A stretch of 6,889 nucleotides of DNA from Candidatus Bathyarchaeota archaeon (GCA_018396565.1 JAGTQO010000077.1:1-6889); one strand, 5' to 3'; positions 1 to 6,147 are shown, numbered from the stretch's first letter. A program made the numbers and translations. Notes: generated by a model not told the origin, from the sequence alone.

Positions 1-1
1 G

Positions 2-1057
2 ACACGTTTCATATATACTTCTCTGGCTTATTGCTTAAAGAGAAAATCTCCAGCAGTCATTCTTGTGACGGATTACCCTCCCAGAACTGTTCTTGAGAAC
101 CTTAATAGAATCGGAGTCTCGAAGGTTATCCCTGAGAGTTTACTAAGGATAGTCGACTGTTACAGTGTGAAGGCCGGAAAAGTCTTGGAGACAAGATATG
201 CAGCGAAGACCCTAAAAAACCCTACTGAGATCAACATACTCCTCTCAGAATCATTGAGTGGGGTGGAGGAGCCGATGGTGTATATTGACTCGATAAGTAG
301 CCTCATGAGTGTATTCGAGGATAGTCCTCAACTGGTGAGGGTGTTAATCGAGCGGATGATAGCTAACTTAAGGGAGAAGGGAAAATACAGCCTGGTCGCA
401 ATGACTTCAGGTGTCCTTGAAGAGAGGTTGACTAGGTTTATTGAATCGACTGTAGACGGGATCGCAGAGATGAGAGTGGTAGAATCGGATATTGGAGAGT
501 TTAGGCGCCAGTTGAGATACAAGTCGATAAGGGAGAAACATGATACTAGGTGGATGTTCTTCAATGTCTTCGGGAGTGGAGTAATTGGAGTGACATCGAT
601 CGATTTATCAAGGTTTGAGAATATTGGTTCTTGGTTGTGTCAAAGAGCTTTAGAGTCAGGTTGTAGGATGGCTTGGTTTGGTGTTATAGGTGAATTCTTC
701 ATGAAGGTCCATCCGGTCGCCGACGCGGGTTTCGAGAATGGTTATCTCACAACCATAGATATCGATCTCAATGATCCTGAACGTGGATACGGCCCCACAG
801 GAACGGCGGCTAGGACTGGGAGACCGGTTATCATAAACGATGTTGCTGTTGAACCCTCGTTTGAGCCTTGGCGAGAGGAGGCTTTGAGGAGGGGGTATTA
901 TTCATGTGCAGCGTTTCCGGTCAATGTCGGTGGAAGACCCATAGCGTTTCTGACTGTCTGTTGTGGAGGCAGGGAGTTCCCCTCTGGCTTGATCAAGAGT
1001 TTAGAATCCAGTGTGAAGGATGCTGAGAAGAGTCTCAGCCAAGCCTCTTCGACATGA
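2..1057 (+). CDS. KaiC/RadA-like ATPase with C-terminal GAF domain (5'-truncated by window edge)
   Basis: A RecA-superfamily (KaiC/Rad55-type) domain is followed by a GAF sensor domain. A GTG at 65 could be read as a start, but the frame is open to base 2 and the upstream codons (IYTSLAYCLKRKSPAVILVT) read as the helix and strand that follow a KaiC Walker A loop. The true start and Walker A therefore lie outside the window. The visible part is 351 residues. Walker B is MVYIDSISSL, with its Asp at 287-289. The ATPase fold ends at about visible residue 165. The GAF domain fills about 200-345 and carries the typical GPTGTAARTGRPV stretch (about 264-276), then PSFEPWR and a GYYSCAAFPV strand. Archaeal proteins of this build are usually taken as ATP-dependent signalling or regulatory factors, with GAF binding a small ligand; neither ligand nor partner can be read here. 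It converges on the exporter gene with an 81-nt gap. No frame damage is seen. Confidence 0.88.
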   Translation, partial: TRFIYTSLAYCLKRKSPAVILVTDYPPRTVLENLNRIGVSKVIPESLLRIVDCYSVKAGKVLETRYAAKTLKNPTEINILLSESLSGVEEPMVYIDSISSLMSVFEDSPQLVRVLIERMIANLREKGKYSLVAMTSGVLEERLTRFIESTVDGIAEMRVVESDIGEFRRQLRYKSIREKHDTRWMFFNVFGSGVIGVTSIDLSRFENIGSWLCQRALESGCRMAWFGVIGEFFMKVHPVADAGFENGYLTTIDIDLNDPERGYGPTGTAARTGRPVIINDVAVEPSFEPWREEALRRGYYSCAAFPVNVGGRPIAFLTVCCGGREFPSGLIKSLESSVKDAEKSLSQASST

Positions 1058-1138
1058 GTATCCGGCTGGAACTCGTTCAGGAAACGAAAACATCTCTTGA
1101 TTCGACTTGGACATAATGAAGCAGGTTACCAATCTTCC

Positions 1139-2566
1139 CTAGGATGCTTCGTCTACACTACTAAAGTTTGGTTTCGGCCCCCTCAATATGGATGGTAATA
1201 TGGCTGCGAAGGTTAGAATTGCAATTATGTTGAAGGCGTGGTGGATGGCTGTGAGGAATATTGGAATGTCTTGAGGTATCATGGCTGATGCTCCACTTGT
1301 GAGTTGGGTCAGCCTATGGTAAGGCATACCCAACGTCATGAAGACAAGGGATAATGGTATGCTCACAACCATTCCTGTCTGAACGATTGTGGTTCTAACC
1401 CCGTTTGCGACACCTCTACAGTGGGCTGGAACAGAGGACATTACGGAGCTCGAGTTCGGTGAGGTGAATAGGCCCCTGCCAACACCAGACACTATGAGAA
1501 TCAACGTTATCGTTGTGTAGTCTGCCTTCTCATCGACCGTTCCAAGCAGGAGCAGGGCTACGCCGCTGAGGAGGAGGCCCAGGCTGCTCAGACCCCTGGC
1601 ACCATAAATGTCTGAGAGTCTACCGCTTAACGGTCCGAATATGAGGAAAGTAACCTCCAAAGGAATGAGGAGAAGGCCTGTCCTCAGAGGATCCTCACCC
1701 TTGACGAGCTGGAAGTATAGGGTGAGCAGGAAAGGTTGAGAGTTGAAGGCTAAAGAGTTGAGTAGACTCGCCAGGTTGCCGGCTGTGAAGAGTCTAATCT
1801 TGAAGAGAGTCAGATCCAACGTTGGATGGGCGACCATCCTCTCAACAAGGATGAACAAGAGGAGAATAGCCACACCAGAAGTCAGAAGAATCGAGGCCAG
1901 GGGAGAAGTTAAATCCTCAAAACTTAAAGCAACCAGAATCAAAGTCAACGAGACAGAATATAACAGTGCTCCGAGATAGTCGAACTTCTCCCTCACATTT
2001 GGACGGAGTTCCCTCAACCTCAGATGAGCCCAGAAGGTTCCGAAGACCCCTATCGGAACATTGATCAGGAAGATGAACCTCCAACCGGCTAGAGCTACTA
2101 TGACACCGCTTAAAGTGTAACCGATGATTGCGCCAAGATTGAAAGCCATAAAGTTTAACCCTATACCTGTACCGAGCTGGGACGGCGGGAAAGCATCAGC
2201 TATCAAAGCCACACTGTTGACGACTATCAAAGCCCCACCAACACCCTGAAGCAACCTAAAGAACACAAGCTGATCACCATTCTGAGATAGGCCACAGAGA
2301 GCAGACGAGAAAGTGAAGAAGGCAAAGCCGAGAACATAAAGCCTGACCCTCCCAAACATGTCAGCAACCCTACCAATAGCAACCAGCAGAATAGTCAAGG
2401 CCAACCTATACCCAGTAATGATCCAGACACCATGAAGAAGGGAAGCATCAAGATCATGCAGAAGAGTAGGCAACGCAACAACCACTACACTAGCATCCAT
2501 AGCAGCCATGAAAGCGCCGACACTAGTAACCGTCAGGGCAACCCACTTATACTCCGTCCGAACCAC
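1139..2566 (-). CDS. MFS multidrug exporter, EmrB/QacA (DHA2) family
   Basis: Membrane drug:proton antiporter of the major facilitator superfamily, about 475 residues, the usual length for 14-TM DHA2 members. Seen in order: TM1 with MDASVVVVALPT (about residues 23-34, the conserved D in TM1), motif A GRVADMFGRVR (about 65-75) in the TM2-TM3 loop, and the motif C/TM5 region ending GWRFIFLINVPIG (about 161-173), which is highly typical of EmrB/QacA. Many further hydrophobic segments follow to the TAG at 1139. The start is uncertain. The frame runs up to a TTG at 2662, but that lies upstream of an AT-rich TATA-like box and the first codons look non-coding. GTG at 2608 or GTG at 2566 would give a normal short tail before TM1; I use 2566 as the safe minimum. 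No Shine-Dalgarno sequence is visible. No regulator gene is adjacent and the substrate cannot be told. Confidence 0.9.
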   Translation of the reverse strand: MVRTEYKWVALTVTSVGAFMAAMDASVVVVALPTLLHDLDASLLHGVWIITGYRLALTILLVAIGRVADMFGRVRLYVLGFAFFTFSSALCGLSQNGDQLVFFRLLQGVGGALIVVNSVALIADAFPPSQLGTGIGLNFMAFNLGAIIGYTLSGVIVALAGWRFIFLINVPIGVFGTFWAHLRLRELRPNVREKFDYLGALLYSVSLTLILVALSFEDLTSPLASILLTSGVAILLLFILVERMVAHPTLDLTLFKIRLFTAGNLASLLNSLAFNSQPFLLTLYFQLVKGEDPLRTGLLLIPLEVTFLIFGPLSGRLSDIYGARGLSSLGLLLSGVALLLLGTVDEKADYTTITLILIVSGVGRGLFTSPNSSSVMSSVPAHCRGVANGVRTTIVQTGMVVSIPLSLVFMTLGMPYHRLTQLTSGASAMIPQDIPIFLTAIHHAFNIIAILTFAAILPSILRGPKPNFSSVDEAS

Positions 2567-2636
2567 CCTTGAGCATTGAACCGCTTGATCATAGGTCCTT
2601 TGACCCACACCGACGTTCTCGGCTACTATCAAAAAC

Positions 2637-2652
2637 TGATAAATATTAATTT
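2637..2652 (-). promoter_or_regulatory. TATA-like box for the MFS exporter gene
   Basis: Read on the minus strand this is AAATTAATATTTATCA, an archaeal TATA-type element. Transcription would be expected about 25 nt downstream, near 2618. That leaves GTG 2608 or GTG 2566 inside the transcript but puts TTG 2662 outside it. Inferred from base composition and position only. Confidence 0.5.
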
Positions 2653-2750
2653 CGATACTCAACTATCTCAGTTTGTTGTATTGAGTCAACGGTTCTTAAC
2701 AAATATTTTTAGGGCCACCAGCATCTTATCTTACATAAAATCTGGAAACA

Positions 2751-2764
2751 GTCTCATCTGAGAC
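2751..2764. repeat. Short palindrome GTCTCA-TC-TGAGAC
   Basis: A perfect 6-bp inverted repeat with a 2-nt centre. The same GTCTC/GAGAC half-site recurs at 2912-2922 around a single C. It could be an operator half-site pair or chance. It lies about 100 nt upstream of the exporter TATA-like box, which is far for a classical archaeal operator. Confidence 0.3.
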
Positions 2765-3120
2765 CGAACCATCATCTAACTTCTATACTAACTACAGATA
2801 CGATCCAGTCGGCATTAGGTGCCAAAGCAATCTCTATCATCGGCTCTAATATTTTTGTTAAAAGTTAGATAAGGATCCCTCCAGAGACAATCCTAATTAT
2901 TCACATTGCTGGTCTCCGAGACGGAATGAGAAGTATTTTGTGAACAGTCGAAGCCAATACTCCGCGCCGCTGACTGTGGAAGTACAGAGGCCTTTAGAAC
3001 CAAAGATATGTCAGATTTTGAAACATTCGACGACGACTTAAATGTAAGAAATAATTACAACTGACTTGTCGAATCGGAATATCTCTCTAGAATCTACCCA
3101 TAATGACTTTGAAAACTAAA

Positions 3121-3131
3121 TTGATATTAAT
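3121..3131 (+). promoter_or_regulatory. TATA-like box for the tRNA-Ala gene
   Basis: TTGATATTAAT lies 25-35 nt upstream of the mature tRNA 5' end, the spacing expected of an archaeal TATA box for a tRNA transcript with a very short leader. A second AT stretch (ATATATGAAT, 3141-3150) is too close to the gene to serve. Confidence 0.5.
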
Positions 3132-3177
3132 CGCTGCTGAATATATGAATGGGCTGGGCCGGTAGTTCAGTCTGGTA

Positions 3178-3198
3178 TACCAACATGTTAGGGCCAAA
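3178..3198 (+). other. Non-canonical tRNA intron in the D-loop
   Basis: A 20-21-nt insertion between the GGTA of the D-loop and the 3' strand of the D-stem. A BHB-like fold can be drawn: TGGT 3173-3176 with GCCA 3193-3196 (last pair T-G), bulges ATA 3177-3179 and AAG 3197-3199, then CC/GG and AA/TT around a CATG loop. Strict symmetric cutting would make the intron 3179-3198. Keeping the nearly invariant A21 at 3177 favours 3178-3198. The boundary is uncertain by one base. Confidence 0.8.
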
Positions 3199-3214
3199 GA
3201 ACGTCTGGTTCGCA

Positions 3215-3228
3215 TAGTATTTCGAGAA
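3215..3228 (+). other. Canonical 37/38 tRNA intron, 14 nt
   Basis: It lies between A37 (3214) and A38 (3229). The fold is an exact BHB. Exon bases TTCG 3209-3212 pair with intron bases CGAG 3223-3226 (one T-G pair) as the 4-bp central helix. The 3-nt bulges are CAT 3213-3215 and AAA 3227-3229, and each cut falls after the second bulge base. The inner hairpin is very small, so this is a relaxed form of the motif. Confidence 0.9.
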
Positions 3229-3293
3229 ACCGGAAGGTCGCGGGTTCAAATCCCGCCCGGTCCACCATTCCAAATCTGCCAACTAAGCTTATT

Positions 3294-3320
3294 TTGAGAT
3301 TCTTTTTTGCGCTCTTTTCT
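3294..3320 (+). terminator. T-rich terminator downstream of tRNA-Ala
   Basis: Runs of T (TTTT near 3293, TTTTTT at 3303-3308, TTTT near 3315) follow the tRNA by about 30 nt. Archaeal RNA polymerase terminates at such T tracts without needing a hairpin. Inferred from composition. Confidence 0.5.
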
Positions 3321-3330
3321 ATTTCACTCG

Positions 3331-3340
3331 AAGGTTTAAA
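3331..3340 (+). promoter_or_regulatory. TATA-like box for the HTH-nuclease gene
   Basis: AAGGTTTAAA is centred about 22-25 nt before the ATG at 3359. That spacing predicts a leaderless mRNA starting almost at that ATG, and supports 3359 rather than 3429 as the original start codon. Confidence 0.5.
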
Positions 3341-3428
3341 TCTGTCAAGCCCGTTCTGATGTATGTGTGTTTGGGTTTGAGTGGTAGTTGGCATCCCAGT
3401 GAATCTAGGCTCTTGACCGCTTTAGCGG

Positions 3429-4331
3429 ATGGTAAGCAAGTCTCATATGGAGATTGCGAAGGCGACTGGGCTTGGAAGCGATTCTGTTTGGAGTGCGTTG
3501 AGGCGCTGTTGGCGGAAGGGCTTGATCCTACGTGCCAAGAGGGTTATCAGGGAGCGTCTACGTGCTTTCAAAGGTAGGGCTGGAATCAGATCGAACTTGC
3601 GTTCATACTATCTCTACGTGCTCAAGCCTAAGGGCGTGGGTTCGCTTACCGTCGATGGCGTAAAGTTCGTCAATTATGAGGAGCATTACCTCGACAAGCG
3701 CAGCAGGGTCGCGAGCAAAGCGAGCCTCCTCCTTAACTTCTTGAAGAGAAATCGTGACCGCGCGTATTTCTCGAAGGAGTTGGCGGAAGCATTGAAGGAT
3801 AGAGGTGTGAAGCCTTCGGATGTTATGTCGAACCTGAGGAGGTTCGAGAGGAAAGGCCTAGTCTATGTGCGAGGCTACAAAATGCATGATAGGCAGACGC
3901 CGTTCAAGGAGGGCTACTTGATCACGTGGATCGATCCGAATAGGCCTAGAGATAGAGCGATCGAGGAGGCGGTTGAGCGGACTGAGAAATCTTTGGCAGG
4001 TCGAGCGTCCACAAGCCCGATTATTGAACGGGTCCACAGAATCCAAGATATGATCATAGCTTCAACCAAGACAAGGGACCTGATAGGCTACTCGTATATT
4101 CAACGGGAACTCGGATGCTCGGAGTATGAGGCGGCCGGCGCCATCCAGCGTGCTCTCCAGCTCTATCCAGACTTGAAGGAGGTCAAGCTCTTCAACGCCT
4201 ACAAGTACTATTATCATTTATCCATGGCTGAGCCTGAGTTTAAAGCCGCGGTCGCCATGAAGGAGAATTACATCCGCATAGAGAAGGGACGTGACAATCG
4301 GATCGGCCATAACTGGGAAGCATGCATATAA
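3429..4331 (+). CDS. Winged-helix DNA-binding part of the broken nuclease gene
   Basis: Open frame of 300 codons. Residues 7-36 are the recognition part of a first winged helix whose first helix lies upstream in another frame. Residues about 97-168 form a complete second winged helix (LLNFLKRNRDRAYFSKELAE, then SDVMSNLRRFERKGLVYVRG as recognition helix and wing). Residues about 198-250 look like a third helical, HTH-like unit (YSYIQRELGCSEYEAAGAIQ). The protein is basic and has no signal peptide or membrane segment. If translated alone it would be a DNA-binding protein without nuclease. ATG 3429 has no Shine-Dalgarno sequence; ATG 3447 is an alternative. Confidence 0.65.
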   Translation: MVSKSHMEIAKATGLGSDSVWSALRRCWRKGLILRAKRVIRERLRAFKGRAGIRSNLRSYYLYVLKPKGVGSLTVDGVKFVNYEEHYLDKRSRVASKASLLLNFLKRNRDRAYFSKELAEALKDRGVKPSDVMSNLRRFERKGLVYVRGYKMHDRQTPFKEGYLITWIDPNRPRDRAIEEAVERTEKSLAGRASTSPIIERVHRIQDMIIASTKTRDLIGYSYIQRELGCSEYEAAGAIQRALQLYPDLKEVKLFNAYKYYYHLSMAEPEFKAAVAMKENYIRIEKGRDNRIGHNWEACI

Positions 4332-4394
4332 TGGTTCATAGACCGCTACACAGTCGGCGCAAGCTTCAGAGAGCAACCGCATCGAAACGCAGGC

Positions 4395-4961
4395 ATGGAC
4401 CCGAGGCGGATAACGCTCCACTTGATCAAGCCTGTCGGCGGAAGACGGAACAACGCGGTCGACCGCGTCTGGACCGTTAAGCCGGGTATATTCAGTCCGC
4501 CGACCACATATGTGCTTGAATGCAAGTACGGGCTGGTTCACAGGAAAGATATAGACGACTTTATGGATGTCTTGCGTTGGAGCAAGGAGTTCGGTGTCGA
4601 TGCACCTGACGGCCGCCAAGTGAAGCAGGGCGTCATAGGGGTCTTCGCCGGCACAGCCTTCGACCAGAAGGAGAAGGTCATGCTCAAGGATGAGGCGATA
4701 AGCTTAGCCTCCTACGCAAATCGACTGAACGTGAACCTACTGAAGGCAGCTGACTTCAACGAGAAGCTCCGGGAGCATGGATGCGACTCAAACATCACTG
4801 TACAGAGAGCTTGCCGTCTAGCGAAGGATGAGCGTGAAGTCCGCAAGACCCTAGAAGCCATCTGGCAGAAAACCTCAAACGCAGAGAAGATCCTCATCGA
4901 ACTCTCGATCAAGAATCGGTCGCTATACGATTTCGAGAAGATACTCGAGGAAACCTCCTGA
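4395..4961 (+). CDS. PD-(D/E)XK (Mrr-like) nuclease part of the broken gene
   Basis: Open frame of 188 codons from ATG 4395, in the same frame as the upstream open part. The PD-(D/E)XK pattern is visible: Asp in AVDRVW (codon 4461-4463), then a strand ending in LECKYG, giving E-x-K with Glu at 4518-4520 and Lys at 4524-4526. The helix KDIDDFMDVLRWSKEFG follows, as in Mrr and related restriction-endonuclease folds. GVIGVFAGTAF is a likely core strand and turn. The catalytic residues are intact, so only the link to the DNA-binding half is lost. ATG 4395 is an internal Met rather than a clear start; no Shine-Dalgarno sequence is seen. Target specificity is unknown. Confidence 0.65.
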   Translation: MDPRRITLHLIKPVGGRRNNAVDRVWTVKPGIFSPPTTYVLECKYGLVHRKDIDDFMDVLRWSKEFGVDAPDGRQVKQGVIGVFAGTAFDQKEKVMLKDEAISLASYANRLNVNLLKAADFNEKLREHGCDSNITVQRACRLAKDEREVRKTLEAIWQKTSNAEKILIELSIKNRSLYDFEKILEETS

Positions 4962-5103
4962 AAATAACTGTCGGCATCTTCAAGAGTCTGGTCGCCAGCG
5001 TCCACGCCTATCTGCACACGACAGAAGACTGATGAAACCTCTTACGCATTCGCAGTTCAGGCGCAGTCGGTATAGAGACTCACTTGTCGACGTAAGGATA
5101 TGA

Positions 5104-5529
5104 AATAGCAACTATCAAAACTATTATAACCGATATCATCACTGTTACAAGTTTGACCCTTCCCAACACGATCACCTAAAAGAACACTCGGAAACGAGGG
5201 TTAAGCTTCATCTTCGGAGCCTCCTGAAAACAGGACCGATCGAGGATCTTCTAACGCATCCGCTTGTGAAAGGCCGGCTGGAAGAGAAGCTCAGTCCTCA
5301 AGGGAGAAACCTAGTAGAGTTGCTTGAAAGAAAGGATCCTCAGGGTCCTGAGCAGGCCGGGCTCTTTCTAGGTGTCAAGCCGAAAAGTGTAAATGCCCTT
5401 GTCTCCACAGCGAACAAAGCTCTTCCCGGGCTGATTGAATACGTTCAAGGAGGATATGTCAGCAGAGTAGCGAAACTCTTTCCAGTGATGCCAACCGTTG
5501 GAAGGGCGTCTTCAAGCATCGTGTCGTAG
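5104..5529 (+). pseudogene. Winged-helix protein remnant, start missing
   Basis: The frame opens after a TGA at 5101 and is coding-like from about 5188: TRVKLHLRSLLKTGPIEDLL, then RLEEKLSPQGRNLVELLER and LFLGVKPKSVNALVSTANKA, ending with a wing-like LIEYVQGGYVSRVAKL. This has helix-turn-helix-wing layout. The only usable start codon is GTG at 5266, but similar-looking sequence continues upstream of it without an ATG, GTG or TTG, so the N-terminus is probably lost. The last residues, from about 5487 to TAG 5527-5529, overlap the antisense of the SIR2-like gene and are unlikely to be original. An alternative is a small intact 87-residue protein from GTG 5266. I do not recognise the family. It may be the tail of a larger archaeal ATPase or regulator; that is a guess. 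Confidence 0.5.
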
Positions 5530-5956
5530 TTAAATGTAACCAAGCAGACCTGCTCCTCCACTCTGCGCCAACTCTGAATTTGGTCTAATGGAGTCTTGTA
5601 GTTGGTAACGGCCACTGCGGGATCCTGTTTCAACCTATCCTCGCATTCCCAATGTATTGATTGCAGGTAAAACCGCACAGCCGCAAGTTGCCTGTGTCGC
5701 TCTAAGTCTGAGCTTCGGCCCGCAACTTTTCAAGCTCCCGCTCGACTGAGCTGGCTTCCGGAACCTCTCGAAGGTGGGTAATAACAGGTTGACATCTCGT
5801 GAAAGTCACTATCCACTTGTTGAATACGCTCCTGTCACTAAATAGCTCATTTGCAAGTGGAAGACGAGCTTCCCAGCTACGACCCGGATACTTGTCCGGC
5901 GAGCGAGACGGGATAGAATCATAAGATGCGCCAGCCCCGAAGACCACCATTAGCAT
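5445..5956 (-). pseudogene. SIR2-like (NADase-type) gene remnant, frameshifted and C-terminally truncated
   Basis: ATG at 5956, preceded by a strong Shine-Dalgarno sequence, begins MLMVVFGAGASYDS. The GAGAS loop (5924-5938) is the NAD-binding entry of SIR2-like Rossmann folds. RLPLANELFSDRSVF and SVERELEKLRAEA follow, typical of prokaryotic SIR2-like defence proteins. The frame stops at TAG 5702-5704. In another frame the sequence goes straight on with LERHRQLAAVRFYLQSIHWE, TNYKTPLDQI and VTFNYDTMLEDAL (FNYD at about 5523-5534), the second SIR2-like signature. One lost base near 5704 explains this. After PTVG (about 5490) the reading becomes unlike the family and ends at 5445, so the C-terminal part, about half or more of a usual 300-400-residue protein, is missing. 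Such proteins cleave NAD+ in antiphage systems; this copy is probably dead. Confidence 0.75.
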
Positions 5957-5964
5957 ATGTCGGT

Positions 5965-5970
5965 CCTCCT
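5965..5970 (-). promoter_or_regulatory. Shine-Dalgarno site of the SIR2-like gene
   Basis: AGGAGG on the minus strand, with 8 nt between it and ATG 5956. It fixes the start of the SIR2-like gene. It is the only strong ribosome-binding site in the window; the other starts look leaderless or weak. Confidence 0.75.
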
Positions 5971-6005
5971 GAAGGGATTGCCTATTTCCATGTTGTAAAC
6001 GACGT

Positions 6006-6017
6006 TATTTAGATATA
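6006..6017 (-). promoter_or_regulatory. TATA-like box for the SIR2-like gene
   Basis: Minus-strand TATATCTAAATA, about 50 nt upstream of ATG 5956. Initiation about 25 nt downstream would leave a short leader containing the Shine-Dalgarno site. The gene would then have its own promoter rather than depend on read-through from the ChrA gene upstream. Confidence 0.4.
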
Positions 6018-6147
6018 CGGATCATTAACGGTTTAACGGAATCAAGTCTTGGCCTCAGTTTCTCGAATCTGGATTAGTAACGGCTAGCGTGGTGCGGCCC
6101 CTGGGACTTAAACCTCTAGCCTGCACTTCCTCCGACTTGGGAAATCG

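Larger units (their letters stand above)
2663..3155. other. AT-rich intergenic region, no gene seen
   Basis: About 490 nt between the divergent exporter and tRNA genes. I find no coding stretch with believable composition on either strand. It holds the upstream side of the exporter promoter, a 14-nt palindrome at 2751-2764, a second small GTCTC/GAGAC inverted pair at 2912-2922, a loose inverted repeat (about 2694-2722 against 2840-2866) and the tRNA promoter near 3121. A small non-coding RNA cannot be excluded by eye. Confidence 0.6.
3156..3267 (+). tRNA. tRNA-Ala(CGC), two introns, CCA encoded
   Basis: The parts fit a full cloverleaf after removal of two insertions. Acceptor GGGCCGG (3156-3162) pairs with CCGGTCC (3257-3263), giving a G3-U70 wobble, the classic identity element read by alanyl-tRNA synthetase. 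The D-stem is GTTC (3165-3168) with GAAC (3199-3202). The anticodon stem is TCTGG (3204-3208) with CCGGA (3230-3234), and anticodon CGC is at 3211-3213. The variable loop is AGGTC. The T-arm is GCGGG-TTCAAAT-CCCGC (3240-3256). Discriminator A is at 3264 and CCA at 3265-3267. The spliced product is 77 nt including CCA. It decodes the Ala codon GCG. Without removing the D-loop insertion there is no partner for GTTC, so that insertion is needed for a functional tRNA. Confidence 0.95.
3359..4961 (+). pseudogene. Broken multi-winged-helix / PD-(D/E)XK nuclease gene (frameshift plus nonsense)
   Basis: Read as one ancestral gene of about 534 codons. The ATG at 3359 begins a frame giving SESRLLTALADGKQVS, a good first helix of a winged-helix domain. 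The next helices (MEIAKATGLGSDSVWSALRR) are in another frame from about 3447. One extra base within 3440-3447 explains the switch. Frame 3 then runs to TAA at 4329-4331 and continues without a shift beyond it: WFIDRYTVGASFREQPHR leads directly into the nuclease domain at 4395. The TAA therefore looks like a changed sense codon, perhaps CAA. Both flanks keep coding-like composition, so the damage is recent or is sequence error. The likely role is a DNA-binding nuclease, perhaps defensive; this is inference, and I do not recognise the family by name. The two open parts are listed separately. Confidence 0.7.

Noticed and set aside
328..564. Minus-strand open frame inside the KaiC-like gene
   Set aside because: Antisense to the Walker B region; no features of its own.
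1743..1979. Plus-strand open frame inside the exporter gene
   Set aside because: Antisense to conserved MFS transmembrane sequence.
2576..2761. Plus-strand open frame of 61 codons at the exporter promoter
   Set aside because: It overlaps the exporter 5' end and its TATA-like box, and has AT-driven composition.
3188..3394. Minus-strand reading frame containing RAGFEPATF
   Set aside because: This peptide is the well-known false translation of the antisense of a tRNA T-arm; it lies across the tRNA-Ala gene.
4329..4331. Pyrrolysine or selenocysteine decoding of the in-frame stop
   Set aside because: The codon is TAA; Pyl uses TAG and Sec uses TGA.
4218..5017. Minus-strand open frames at 4218-4619 and 4712-5017
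   Set aside because: They lie opposite the nuclease gene and show no family features; they are shadows of its codon bias.
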